From NCBI GenBank assembly GCA_946186495.1, contig CAMHNQ010000009.1, positions 1 through 64,000 of the forward strand: a stretch of 64,000 nt of DNA. Direction: 5' to 3'. Below the pieces are notes generated by a model, which saw nothing but the letters and a program-made list of their open reading frames with translations, searched no databases and had not been told where the DNA came from. The DNA is from an uncultured Bacteroidales bacterium (GTDB lineage: Bacteria > Bacteroidota > Bacteroidia > Bacteroidales > WCHB1-69). Positions 52,476 through 62,005 of the stretch are shown here, piece by piece; the first letter of the stretch is position 1; each line of letters opens with the position of its first letter. A program made the position numbers and the translations under genes.

Positions 52476-54755
52476 ATGAAAAAAGTAACAATCTTTACCA
52501 TCCTCTTCTGCGCTGTCCTCGGAGTCGCGAACGCACAGAACAGCTACTGGGTGTTCTTCACGGACAAGCAGAACACCACATTCGACCCATACCAATACTT
52601 TGATGCGAAGGCCATGGAGCGTTACGCCCTGAACGGTGCGGACCTCTATGACATCACCAACTATCCCGTGAACGGCGAGTATGCCGCGCGGGTGGAGACC
52701 GCTTGTGAGGAACTGATCGGCACGTCGCGGTGGCTCAATGCGGCCGGCGTGATGGCCACAGACGAGCAGATTGCCGTCATTCGGCAGTTTCCCTTTGTGG
52801 CGGGCGTTCTGTTGATCGCCAGTGACATGGAAACGGCTTCGGAGTCAGCGCCGGAATTGGAAGACGGAATCTTCCGGACTACGGGCTACGAAGACCAAAT
52901 CGACCTTCACAAGGGCGGGGTGTTCAGGCAGCACCACATCACGGGCAAGGGCGTGCGTATCGCCGTGCTTGACGGCGGCTTCAAGAACGCCGAGACACAT
53001 CCGGCTTTCCAGCATCTGCGCGACAACCAACAGATTGTCAAGACCTGGAACTTTGTGAAGAAGAAAGAGGACGTGTATGAGGCTGAAACGCACGGCCGTA
53101 TGGTGCTGAGCTGCATCGCGGGCAAGGTGAGCGACACTGCGTGGTTGGGCATGGCCCCCGATGCGCAGTTCCTGCTGGCCCGCACCGAGGTGGCCTCCGA
53201 GCCGAAAAAGGAGGAGGTCTGGTGGGTGCAGGCGCTCGAATGGGCCGACCAAAACGGCGCAGACATCGTGAACAGCTCCCTCGGCTACGGCAAGCAGCGC
53301 TACGTGCTCAAGCAGATGGACGGCCAGACCTCGATGGTGGCCCGCGCCGCCAACACCGCCGCCCGCAAGGGTATGCTGGTCTGCAACTCCATGGGCAACG
53401 AAGGCGACGACAAAGAGTGGAAAATGCTCATCACCCCCGCCGATGCCGACAGCATCCTTTCTGTGGGAGGGGTCTATTCCATCGACCAGATTGCGGAGTT
53501 CAGCTCCTTCGGCCCGACGGCAGACGGCCGCATGAAACCCAACGTGGTGGCGATGGGCCACAATTGGGTGGCTGGCGAGAAAGGCAACTATACGCAGGCC
53601 TTCGGCACCTCCTTCTCCTCCCCGATGGTGGCCGGTTTCGCTGCCTGTGTGAAACAATTGCACCCCGAATACACCGCTTGGCAGCTGAAAACCGAGATTG
53701 AGAAGTCTGCCAACCACTATCCCTATTTCGACTATGCGTACGGCTACGGGGTGCCGCAAGCCGGCTACTTCTTCGGGGAGAAACCGGAAGTGAAAGACAA
53801 TCTCACCCTCTATGAGGATGAATACGCAGTATATATATCCGCCCGGGATCCCAAAGCTGCTGTCTTTTATAAAATCACCAATGGCGACAAGACCATCGAG
53901 GAGTACAACAAGTTGAACCCGAGCAAGACAACACCGGGCAATACTATCATCAAGTTCTTCAAGTCAAGATTGGAAGGCGGGCAGACTTTGGAGTTGTGGA
54001 GCCAGGGACAGCATCTGAAATATGTTGTCAGGCAGGAGACTTTGCCGAAAGTGGACAGCGCAATGGCGGCCGATGCGGTCGCATACGGATGCGTAAGAAC
54101 GGTTAAAACGCCTGCGGATTTCATTTATTCGAAGCCATTCCCGAAAAAGTACCGGTTCCGTTTGGTGTTGAATGCATCGTTCATGATTCCGACGATGTGG
54201 ACTTCGAACCAGCTGCTGTTCCCGATGGCCGACAACCAGAACCGTGTGTCGCGATCTTTCACCTTCTCCCTCGACAACAGCTGGCGGTTGGTGAAATGCT
54301 ACGGTTTGGGCTTCCGTCTCGGATTCGGATCGTCGTGGTATTCCGTTGATCGCAACTTGGTGCCGATGGAGAGCCTTGTCCCGATGGACTGGAGCGACCT
54401 CACGACCGTGAAGAGCAACCTCAAGGTCACCAAGTTCGACCTGGAGCTGTTCCAGCGTTTCTTCCTCGGCAGTGCAGGAAGCAACTGGTGGTATTTGGAC
54501 ACGGGCATTTTCGGGGAATGGAACACCGGCAGCCGGTACAAATTTTCCGGGCGTCTGGCGGACGAAAGGTTCAAATACATCGAGAAAAGATTTTGGCGCA
54601 ACGAGATGAACCATCTCGACTATGGTGTGCGCCTACGTGTGGGCATCACCAAATTCGCCGCCATCTACGGTCAGTACCGAATCTCCAACATCCTGAAAAA
54701 GGACAAGTTCGCCAACGATCTGCCGAAATGGGAGATTGGCATCCAGATATTCTAA
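52476..54755 (+). CDS. Subtilisin-like serine protease fused to an outer-membrane barrel-like domain
   Basis: 759 residues. Signal peptide (MKKVTIFTILFCAVLGVANA). An I9-like propeptide region is at about 22-140. The S8 domain at about 145-430 has catalytic Asp166 (AVLDGGF), His206 (ETHGRMVLS), oxyanion Asn308 (NSMGNEG) and Ser379 (GTSFSSPMVAG). A linker follows, then from about 555 a strand-rich domain (FRLVLNASFMIPTMW, GLGFRLGFGSSWYSV, KWEIGIQIF at the end) that looks like an outer-membrane barrel. No T9SS sorting domain is seen. The protease may be held at the outer membrane by its own C-terminus; inferred. Confidence 0.82.
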   Translation: MKKVTIFTILFCAVLGVANAQNSYWVFFTDKQNTTFDPYQYFDAKAMERYALNGADLYDITNYPVNGEYAARVETACEELIGTSRWLNAAGVMATDEQIAVIRQFPFVAGVLLIASDMETASESAPELEDGIFRTTGYEDQIDLHKGGVFRQHHITGKGVRIAVLDGGFKNAETHPAFQHLRDNQQIVKTWNFVKKKEDVYEAETHGRMVLSCIAGKVSDTAWLGMAPDAQFLLARTEVASEPKKEEVWWVQALEWADQNGADIVNSSLGYGKQRYVLKQMDGQTSMVARAANTAARKGMLVCNSMGNEGDDKEWKMLITPADADSILSVGGVYSIDQIAEFSSFGPTADGRMKPNVVAMGHNWVAGEKGNYTQAFGTSFSSPMVAGFAACVKQLHPEYTAWQLKTEIEKSANHYPYFDYAYGYGVPQAGYFFGEKPEVKDNLTLYEDEYAVYISARDPKAAVFYKITNGDKTIEEYNKLNPSKTTPGNTIIKFFKSRLEGGQTLELWSQGQHLKYVVRQETLPKVDSAMAADAVAYGCVRTVKTPADFIYSKPFPKKYRFRLVLNASFMIPTMWTSNQLLFPMADNQNRVSRSFTFSLDNSWRLVKCYGLGFRLGFGSSWYSVDRNLVPMESLVPMDWSDLTTVKSNLKVTKFDLELFQRFFLGSAGSNWWYLDTGIFGEWNTGSRYKFSGRLADERFKYIEKRFWRNEMNHLDYGVRLRVGITKFAAIYGQYRISNILKKDKFANDLPKWEIGIQIF

Positions 54756-54960
54756 TCATTGTAATTTGTCGCCCCGCGCCCCTCTTTCATAGCCACGCAA
54801 AGGGGCGCGGATTTCTATGTCCTTTAAACTTCTCCCGGTCCGACTATTCTAACGCGAAAAATAATGAACCGAAGTGTATTCATAAATTTTTTCACCGAGT
54901 GTGCAGTAATTCATAAAAAGTGTATTTTTGCCGCTCAAACAACAACAATTAAAAAGTATT
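54756..54960 (+). other. Spacer with ferredoxin promoter
   Basis: No gene seen. TATTTTTG (54923-54930, followed by CCGC) is a -7 element about 30 bases before the ferredoxin ATG. A GC-rich stretch after the subtilase stop may end its transcript but no clean hairpin was identified. Confidence 0.4.
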
Positions 54961-55131
54961 ATGGCATACAAAATTAGTGAAGATCTTTGCGCCGCTTGCG
55001 GAACCTGCATCGGCGAATGCCCTCAAGAGGCCATCTCTGAAGGCGCTGCTTACTCCATCAACCCCGATCTCTGCATCGAGTGCGGAGCTTGCGCTGACGT
55101 TTGTCCGTGCGAAGCTATCAGCCTGGAGTAG
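54961..55131 (+). CDS. 2[4Fe-4S] ferredoxin
   Basis: 56 residues. Two CxxCxxCxxxCP motifs (CAACGTCIGECP at about 9-20 and CIECGACADVCP at about 38-49) bind two 4Fe-4S clusters, as in clostridial ferredoxins. The start MAYKISEDL is chosen over an upstream in-frame one that would lie in the promoter. It is a low-potential electron carrier for an anaerobe. Single gene with its own promoter and terminator. Confidence 0.97.
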   Translation: MAYKISEDLCAACGTCIGECPQEAISEGAAYSINPDLCIECGACADVCPCEAISLE

Positions 55132-55154
55132 TCAAATCTTTTGTCTAACCCACA

Positions 55155-55191
55155 AAAAAAAGAGACTCAGAATAATTGAGTCTCTTTTTTT
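55155..55191 (+). terminator. Ferredoxin terminator
   Basis: A 15-bp perfect stem (55155-55169 with 55177-55191), 7-base loop and T-run, 23 bases after the stop. A and T runs on both sides allow it to work both ways. Confidence 0.8.
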
Positions 55192-55213
55192 GTTTATCCA
55201 AGCCCGGAACAAA

Positions 55214-55525
55214 TCACAGGAGAAACTGGGCTGCCAGAAACACCACTGCCCAGGCAAGCGTTGCACCGATAATTCCCCGCCCCGTCTTGTCGAACTTCAG
55301 CTTGAGCAAGTAATATCGCAGAATGAACAGGCTGGGAATCATAGCCAGCAAAATAAACTTCGGGATCAGAATCTTTGTAAGATTAGGGTTATTGTCCAGC
55401 ATTTGAGCGTTGGCACGCACAATCAAAGCAAAAATGCCATAGATTATGCCAAACAATACTGCAGGATTCACGATACCCAACAGAATGCCCACGGAATAAG
55501 AGTCTCTTCTCAATTTTTCCATCAT
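55214..55525 (-). CDS. Small multi-pass membrane protein
   Basis: 103 residues with three hydrophobic helices (VGILLGIVNPAVLFGIIYGI, FILLAMIPSLFILRY, IIGATLAWAVVFLAAQFLL). No family recognised. The start overlaps the surE stop (ATGATG), so it is coupled to surE. A start at 55522 is equally possible. Confidence 0.75.
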   Translation of the reverse strand: MMEKLRRDSYSVGILLGIVNPAVLFGIIYGIFALIVRANAQMLDNNPNLTKILIPKFILLAMIPSLFILRYYLLKLKFDKTGRGIIGATLAWAVVFLAAQFLL

Positions 55526-56292
55526 AATTCCAGATATTTTAAAGATGAAATATGCTGATGTGCAGTCATGTCATGTTGAACAGGCTGGACGGAGACATAG
55601 TGGCGGCGCAATGCCCCCTCGCAAGTGGTTTCATCCTCTTCAAAGGTCTCCAGATAGCCGGTAAGCCAATAATATTTCATGCCATAGGGGTCTGTACGCT
55701 CTTCCAGGTCTTCATGCCATGTGGCACGGCACTGCCGTGTAATACGAATTCCTTTAATCTCCTCCAAAGGCGACTTCGGTATGTTGACATTCAGGCATGT
55801 GTAAGGGGGAAGCCCTTTCTCCAGCACCTTCTCCACAATAATCCGGCCATAATGGACAGACGCTGTGAAGTCAGCGTTTCTGCTGTAGTCCTGAAGGGAA
55901 AGCCCAATAGCCGGAATATTATCAAACGAAGCCTCTATGGCCGCAGCCATAGTTCCGGAATAAATCAAACTCACGGAAGAATTGGACCCGTGGTTAATCC
56001 CTGACAATAACAGATCAATCTTGCGGTTGCGCAACACCACTTTCTCGCCCAATTTCACACAGTCCACCGGAGTGCCATTCGTCTTGTAATAGTCCACGCC
56101 ATCCTCGGTTTTATAATGGTTAAGGCGCAAGGGTTCCCCCATCGTGATAGCATGTCCCATCCCTGAGCGTGTCCGGTCAGGCACCACCACCACCACTTCA
56201 CCCAACGGCTTGGCTATGGAGACCATCGCCTCCAAACCCGGAGCCGCGTAACCATCGTCATTGACAACTAATATCAAAGGCTTCTTCATCAT
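55522..56292 (-). CDS. surE: 5'/3'-nucleotidase SurE
   Basis: 256 residues. The acidic metal-binding start is LILVVNDDGYAAPGL; VVVPDRTRSGMGHAIT and LLLSGINHGSNSS are family motifs. It dephosphorylates nucleoside monophosphates and is widely conserved in stationary-phase survival. The small membrane protein gene overlaps its end. Confidence 0.94.
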   Translation of the reverse strand: MMKKPLILVVNDDGYAAPGLEAMVSIAKPLGEVVVVVPDRTRSGMGHAITMGEPLRLNHYKTEDGVDYYKTNGTPVDCVKLGEKVVLRNRKIDLLLSGINHGSNSSVSLIYSGTMAAAIEASFDNIPAIGLSLQDYSRNADFTASVHYGRIIVEKVLEKGLPPYTCLNVNIPKSPLEEIKGIRITRQCRATWHEDLEERTDPYGMKYYWLTGYLETFEEDETTCEGALRRHYVSVQPVQHDMTAHQHISSLKYLEL

Positions 56293-56332
56293 AACTTTTT
56301 TTCATCATTAATTGGAATCTTTTCCAACCATC

Positions 56333-59300
56333 CTATTTTTTGATGATTTTCGCAGTGGTCACCCGATGCTTGTTGTCTTCCACCTTAAGGAGATAAACAC
56401 CTGGCGAACAGCTTCTCATATCAATCTCTGCGGGAGTGCCACTTAGACGACCCCCTTGGAGCAACTTCCCGGCGATATTAAACAGCTGATATGTGAAGTC
56501 TTGGCCGTTGTCATCTGGTTGAACCCGTACAACATCAATTGCGGGATTTGGCCAAACACTGATTTCACAGCTGTTTATTTCACTGACGGACAATGGGTGG
56601 TTGATTCTTCCTGAAGGGAATGAGATGGCATCGATATAGGCACAATCCTTACCGCTGGACATATAAGAGTCTTTCGAGTATGTCCAGCTATAGGTGTGGA
56701 CACCCGCCTCGACAGGATATGCCGCGCGAGTCCATCCAATAGTTCCACTCCATTCATCTTTGGTTTGGCCGTCAATCTTGAAGACCAATTTGTCGTAATT
56801 CGCTTCGCTCGACACTTTATAGAAGAAGGAGATGGTATCTGAAACGACGGACTCTACGGTAATTTGCAATCTTGTATTTGCATTGTCCCCGATAGCACCC
56901 GATTTAGCGCAATAGCTTCCCTCGTATGGGGTTTGGCTGCTTACCATCCATGGTTTGGAGGAGGTGTTGACCCAATTCATATTGCTGAAATCTGCAGTTT
57001 CCCAATTCTCTATCACAGCGCCGATTTTCACAGGGAAGTTAGCCGACGCGAAATAATAATTGACCCATAGACTTGTTTTGAGGAAAGTGGTTGTGGGTTC
57101 CTGAATGGTGTCGCTTGCCACAGCATGGACACGTACTGTGACACTTCCATTCGCCTCAATGGCGGGAAACAGGACAGAGTTGGCTTGAAGAAGCAGCTCG
57201 TTGCCAGAGTTTTCCAGGAAAAGCGTTCCTCCTGTGATAGGCATATTGCCAGTGTTGGTGATGGTAATCAGACAGTCAAACGCCTCAGCATAGTCAACCC
57301 GACGGTTACCGTTGCCTTCCTCGGTATCGTCAATAGACAGGGCGGTGATGGCCATCTGAGGTGCATACAGCTTCACCGACTTGTTTTGACGCACTGTATC
57401 GTCGTTGAAGGTTGTTTCCAGCTGGAGGACGGCATTGTGGTTGGCTGGGGCCAAATCGTTCACCTTGAAGAAAAAGAAAGGCGGGGTGTCGACCGTGTCA
57501 CGAGCGGCCACCACGGGGATTTCCAGCACAAGGTCTGTGACATAACCTGACGGCCCTACGAACCGGATATAATCATCATTCGTGGAAATGCGAACTTTGA
57601 CACTCGAAGAGGATTGGCTGCCGATATTCATGATTTGCGGGATGGCCTTCATCACTTTTCCAAATTCGGGCATATTGTTCGGCTTGTTGCTGTCGAACCA
57701 AAGATGTTCGTCTGTCAGGGCAAGATCGCCCACAATCACGTAAGGCCCGTCATTGGGGACAAATGTGACAAACCCTTCGTACGGAAGATAATTCGTGGCC
57801 GTTGCCAACACACGAAGCGTGTCTGTGGGAAGATAAGTGTCACTGAATTCAAATACATAACTGCCATTAGAGATATGGCCAACAGCAACAATTTCATCAT
57901 GGTGCGTGACCGTCACTTTGGCGTTCTCCACAAGCGAGGAGAAGGTCACCGAGGGAATGCCGGCAGGAAGTACTGATGAATAGGAGAGTTCAAGCTGTTC
58001 GGGCACTGCTGTGCGCATCTGCAGCGTGGGGTCGCCGAAAAGGATCCACGTACGGGCAACCTCGTTGTCGGAATAGACATCCAACATGTGAATGACACCG
58101 TTAAAGAACATACCTCCAAAGGTGACCGTCTGCGTACCGTCTGTACCAACCAAAAGGTCAATCATTGCATCCTGGGCACACATCGGAGAGTTCCACGGTT
58201 GGTTGATTGTAGATCCCAAGATGCCCACGGCGCCCGAGGGCTGGCCTTCATGCGTGGCACGCGTCCAAGCTTCCGCGAAGCATGTACCTGTATGGTATTC
58301 CCCGTTCACACATGCCACGGAGAGGATGAACGGCAGCTTGCCGACATTCGTCAGAGCGTTGACATTGTTGTTGTTGAAACCTGTCGTGACCCACATCTGC
58401 ACATCACCGTGGCCGCAGTAAGTGATGATTCCCACGCCGCTATTGACAGCAGTGGTGACCATGGCGGCTGTCGGATTCCCGGAAGCGTCTAAGCCCCCTT
58501 GACTCCCCTCAAACAACTCATATCCGGACGTATAGGTGTAATTTTCCAGCTTTTGTCCAATATTGCGGATATGTTGATAGTCGTATTCGCTGTTATCTCC
58601 GGGGCCTTGGTTGGATGCAATGCCTAAGAAAGATGTGAAGTGGGAAGTTTCGGATGGGTTTTGTTCGTATTCGACAAAACGTTGCACCTGCGTCTCCACT
58701 TGAGCCACTGTCTCGGCAGAAATTTTACCCAGTACCACATCCGGATAGGAGTCATTGCCCACAATTTCAGTGAAGTAGTTATCTGACTTGTTGCCACTGA
58801 GAGTCGGGGTCGGGAACTGGGCATTGTCACCCACAATAACCACAAATGCTAAGTTATGATTATCATAATAATTTGATATATAGTTTTTTATAGCATTAGC
58901 ATTTCCTCCGGCCGCTGTCACAGACACCATTTCCGTAGCATAACCATTCTTGATTTTCCAGTTCACATAGGGTTGCATAGCCTCCATGAACTCGTCTGGG
59001 CAAATAATCAGCATATCGCCTTGCTCAACAACGGAGGTCCCCCGCAACAAACTGTAATTCAGGAAATGATGTGCATACACGGCATCAAAAGTGCGATTGT
59101 TTTTTTGAGCTGCGGAAAAGGCCCGCGCACCATTGTACCGCACTTTTACCGTCAGCGAGGAATAGACTTTAAGCGTTTGGGCAGACGGGTTATAGTTAAA
59201 CGGGAACACTTTGACACTTACGCCGTTGAAATCACGCATCTGGTAGGTGTCGCCAATTTCGGCCTGCGCAACCAACAAATCCCTTGTGGATTGATAGTCG

Positions 59301-59683
59301 GTGCTCAGCATATAGGCGACTGTTGACGGATCCTGGTTTCGGTATAGTTTACCTTTGGACGGGGCCATTGCAAAATGTTCCACCACAGTATATTGTGCAT
59401 CAATGATTTCCGTTTCCGGACGACTGTTTTCAGGCACAATCAACGAAAAGGCAGTCTGGAGCAATTCCGGGCTGCCGGCTCGCATCACCGGATAGGCCCC
59501 AGACATGTTGAGGGTCTGCATTTGAGTCCCATTGACCACAACTGTCGAGGTGGTATAGCTTCCAAAATCGACGCGAACCACCGCTTCGTTTTGATTGGAA
59601 CTCAGCAAAGTATAGCTAATGTTTTGTGAATACAAAGCCGATACGACGGAAAGTACGGCAACAAATAAAAACAACTTTCTCAT
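56333..59683 (-). CDS. Gingipain-like C25 cysteine peptidase with T9SS type A sorting domain
   Basis: 1116 residues from the ATG at 59683 (MRKLFLFVAVLSVVSALYSQ, signal peptide); the longer frame lacks a signal peptide. A propeptide region (about 20-215) is followed by the C25 catalytic domain (about 220-600) with His425 (TYCGHGD) and Cys458 (SVACVNGEYH). Ig-like and beta-sandwich domains follow. The C-terminal 80 or so residues (WPNPAIDVVRV, LFNIAGKLL, SPGVYLLKVEDNK) are the type A sorting signal for T9SS and outer-membrane attachment. It is probably a secreted protease; whether it has Arg or Lys specificity is not visible. Confidence 0.92.
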   Translation of the reverse strand: MRKLFLFVAVLSVVSALYSQNISYTLLSSNQNEAVVRVDFGSYTTSTVVVNGTQMQTLNMSGAYPVMRAGSPELLQTAFSLIVPENSRPETEIIDAQYTVVEHFAMAPSKGKLYRNQDPSTVAYMLSTDYQSTRDLLVAQAEIGDTYQMRDFNGVSVKVFPFNYNPSAQTLKVYSSLTVKVRYNGARAFSAAQKNNRTFDAVYAHHFLNYSLLRGTSVVEQGDMLIICPDEFMEAMQPYVNWKIKNGYATEMVSVTAAGGNANAIKNYISNYYDNHNLAFVVIVGDNAQFPTPTLSGNKSDNYFTEIVGNDSYPDVVLGKISAETVAQVETQVQRFVEYEQNPSETSHFTSFLGIASNQGPGDNSEYDYQHIRNIGQKLENYTYTSGYELFEGSQGGLDASGNPTAAMVTTAVNSGVGIITYCGHGDVQMWVTTGFNNNNVNALTNVGKLPFILSVACVNGEYHTGTCFAEAWTRATHEGQPSGAVGILGSTINQPWNSPMCAQDAMIDLLVGTDGTQTVTFGGMFFNGVIHMLDVYSDNEVARTWILFGDPTLQMRTAVPEQLELSYSSVLPAGIPSVTFSSLVENAKVTVTHHDEIVAVGHISNGSYVFEFSDTYLPTDTLRVLATATNYLPYEGFVTFVPNDGPYVIVGDLALTDEHLWFDSNKPNNMPEFGKVMKAIPQIMNIGSQSSSSVKVRISTNDDYIRFVGPSGYVTDLVLEIPVVAARDTVDTPPFFFFKVNDLAPANHNAVLQLETTFNDDTVRQNKSVKLYAPQMAITALSIDDTEEGNGNRRVDYAEAFDCLITITNTGNMPITGGTLFLENSGNELLLQANSVLFPAIEANGSVTVRVHAVASDTIQEPTTTFLKTSLWVNYYFASANFPVKIGAVIENWETADFSNMNWVNTSSKPWMVSSQTPYEGSYCAKSGAIGDNANTRLQITVESVVSDTISFFYKVSSEANYDKLVFKIDGQTKDEWSGTIGWTRAAYPVEAGVHTYSWTYSKDSYMSSGKDCAYIDAISFPSGRINHPLSVSEINSCEISVWPNPAIDVVRVQPDDNGQDFTYQLFNIAGKLLQGGRLSGTPAEIDMRSCSPGVYLLKVEDNKHRVTTAKIIKK

Positions 59684-59736
59684 ATGAATGTGTTTAAAAT
59701 TAATACTACAGTCGCTGAGTATCCAACCGCCAAGAC

Positions 59737-60969
59737 CTATCCTAATCTTTCGACAGCGTTTTTGATACGTTTGCATGCCTCCACAAGGTTTTCCTCGGAG
59801 GTGGCGTAGGACAGGCGGATACAATCCTCGTCGCCGAACGCCGTTCCTTGAACCGTTGAGACACTTGCATCTAAGAGGAAGTAGAAAGCGAGATCCGTGG
59901 AGTTTTCGATGACTGTTTTCTTATATTCGGCGGCGAACTTGGAATCTGCAGGCACTTTTTTGCCAAATAAGCTGTTCACTTTGGGGAAGAAGTAAAATGC
60001 TCCCTGCGGAAGGCTCACTTCGAAGCCGGGGATTTCCTTTAATAGCCCATACACCAAGTCACGGCGTTTCAAGAATATGTTCCGCATGTTGATAATATCC
60101 TCGGAAGTCTTGGGATCCATTTCCATGGCTCTGAGGGCAGCACGCTGGGAAATGGAACCCGTAGCGGATGTGATCTGGCCTTGTAACTTATTGCAAGCCT
60201 TGGCCACTTCCACAGGTGCGCCGATGAATCCGATACGCCAGCCGGTCATGGCAAAACCTTTGGCCACACCGTTCACTGTCACCACCTGGTCCTTGACAAA
60301 ATCGAACTGGGCAATACTCTCATGTCCGCCGACGAAATTGATGTGTTCGTAAATTTCATCCGACATGACCATCATCTGCGGATGTTTTGCAACCACTTCT
60401 GCAATGGCGCGAAGTTCTGCTTTCGAATAAATCATGCCCGTGGGATTGGAAGGGCTGCTGAACATCAACAGCTTGGTTTTAGGGGTGATGGCAGCCTCTA
60501 ACTGGGCAGCAGTGATCTTGAAATCGTTTTCTATTTTGCCGGGAACATAGACTATGTTTGCCTCTGCCATTTGGGCGATGGCGCGGTAGGAGACCCAATA
60601 AGGAGTCGGAATAATAACCTCATCACCAGGGTTTACCAAAGCCATAACTGTTTGGTAAATGGCCTGTTTACCACCCGTGGAAACCACAATCTGCTGTGTG
60701 GTGTAATCCAAGTTATTGTCCCTCTTGAACTTATTACTGATGGCTTTCAACAAATCCGCATAACCCGGAACCGGGGGGTAATGTGTATAATTATCATCAA
60801 TAGCTTGTTTGGCATACTCTTTTACGGTATCCGGCGTGTTGAAATCAGGTTCACCGATACTCAAACTGATAACATCTTGGCCTTTCTCCTTTAATTCACG
60901 TGCCAATGCGGTCATGGCCAATGTTTCTGAAGCTGGCATGTCCAGCACTCTCTTTGAAATTCTTTCCAT
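59737..60969 (-). CDS. Aspartate-type aminotransferase (class I PLP)
   Basis: 410 residues. Fold type I aminotransferase of the AspC/AspAT Ib type: SIGEPDFNTPD, GGKQAIYQTVMALVNPGDEVI, SPSNPTGMIYSKAEL, DEIYEHINF, the PLP lysine in VNGVAKGFAMTGWRIGF and RLSYATSEENL at the end. It likely makes aspartate from oxaloacetate. The minus-strand TATCTTTG (61013-61006) is 37 bases upstream of the ATG; a divergent gene starts at 61048. Confidence 0.94.
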   Translation of the reverse strand: MERISKRVLDMPASETLAMTALARELKEKGQDVISLSIGEPDFNTPDTVKEYAKQAIDDNYTHYPPVPGYADLLKAISNKFKRDNNLDYTTQQIVVSTGGKQAIYQTVMALVNPGDEVIIPTPYWVSYRAIAQMAEANIVYVPGKIENDFKITAAQLEAAITPKTKLLMFSSPSNPTGMIYSKAELRAIAEVVAKHPQMMVMSDEIYEHINFVGGHESIAQFDFVKDQVVTVNGVAKGFAMTGWRIGFIGAPVEVAKACNKLQGQITSATGSISQRAALRAMEMDPKTSEDIINMRNIFLKRRDLVYGLLKEIPGFEVSLPQGAFYFFPKVNSLFGKKVPADSKFAAEYKKTVIENSTDLAFYFLLDASVSTVQGTAFGDEDCIRLSYATSEENLVEACKRIKNAVERLG

Positions 60970-61047
60970 ATTTGTTTAATGAATTAATACCTTAAAAATA
61001 GGCGGCAAAGATAAGATTTTTTTTGTACTTTTGCGGGTTTTTATAGA

Positions 61048-62001
61048 ATGAAAAGATTTTTGGTCTTACTGGCATGTGCCCTTATGAGCTGGGTGACGGT
61101 TTTCCCTCAGAAAACGTCCGATTTCCGCGTATGGGAGGACAGTCTGATACACCTTCGCAACCGCGTGATGGCTGAAGCGGATGAATCGAGCAGGCTTGCC
61201 TTAAACGAGGATTTCATGACTCTTCTTGAAGAAGTGCTACAAATGCCCGACGCTTTCAAGTTCGCATGGGATTCTGTGGACAATTTCAGCGTGCTTGCCT
61301 CGCCCGACAATGTGTTCAAGATATTCACTTGGCAGGTGGTAAAAAACGATTTCGAGACCGAGAACTTCGGTTTCATCCATGTGTATAACGATGCCCGGAA
61401 AAAACATGTGATATACCCATTGTACGACAAACGCCACAACATTGACTACCCCAAGACGCTAATCGGGAATCACAACCGATGGTATGGGGCGGTTTATTAT
61501 AAACTCATTCCCGTGAAAGACAAGAACACCACGTATTATACGTTGCTCGGCTGGAATGGGAACGACCTTTTCTCCAATCAGAAACTGATTGAAATCCTTC
61601 ATTTTAACAAAGAGATGACCCCGATTTTCGGGGGGCGGGTCTTCAAAAACTATCCCGAAAAAGTGGCACGGGTGATTTTTGAATACTCAAAGAACGCCGT
61701 CATGTATCTCAACTACGAGAACCAGGAATATTTGGTCAGTACTGGCAAATACAATCCCAAGACACACGAATACGACTACAAACGGGTGCGCTGCGACATG
61801 ATTATATTCGAAGAACTGATACCCTTGGACGAATCCATGAAAAATGTCCCTGCCTATTTGGTCCCGGAATCCAGTCTCAACCAAGGATTCATCGAGGAAA
61901 GCGGCAAGTGGGTATTCCAAAAGACCGTACGCGGGTCCAACCCCGACAAGCCGCGGCCTGAGTATCAACATAAAAACCGCAATTATTATTCTGTCCAATA
62001 A
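61048..62001 (+). CDS. Secreted protein of unknown function
   Basis: 317 residues. Signal peptide (MKRFLVLLACALMSWVTVFPQ). The rest is a mix of helix (RVWEDSLIHLRNRVMAEADESS) and beta strands, ending in a charged tail (GSNPDKPRPEYQHKNRNYY). No family recognised; similar proteins are common in Bacteroidales, from memory. TACTTTTG at 61026-61033 is the -7 element. manA follows after 4 bases. Confidence 0.8.
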   Translation: MKRFLVLLACALMSWVTVFPQKTSDFRVWEDSLIHLRNRVMAEADESSRLALNEDFMTLLEEVLQMPDAFKFAWDSVDNFSVLASPDNVFKIFTWQVVKNDFETENFGFIHVYNDARKKHVIYPLYDKRHNIDYPKTLIGNHNRWYGAVYYKLIPVKDKNTTYYTLLGWNGNDLFSNQKLIEILHFNKEMTPIFGGRVFKNYPEKVARVIFEYSKNAVMYLNYENQEYLVSTGKYNPKTHEYDYKRVRCDMIIFEELIPLDESMKNVPAYLVPESSLNQGFIEESGKWVFQKTVRGSNPDKPRPEYQHKNRNYYSVQ

Positions 62002-62005
62002 CAAT

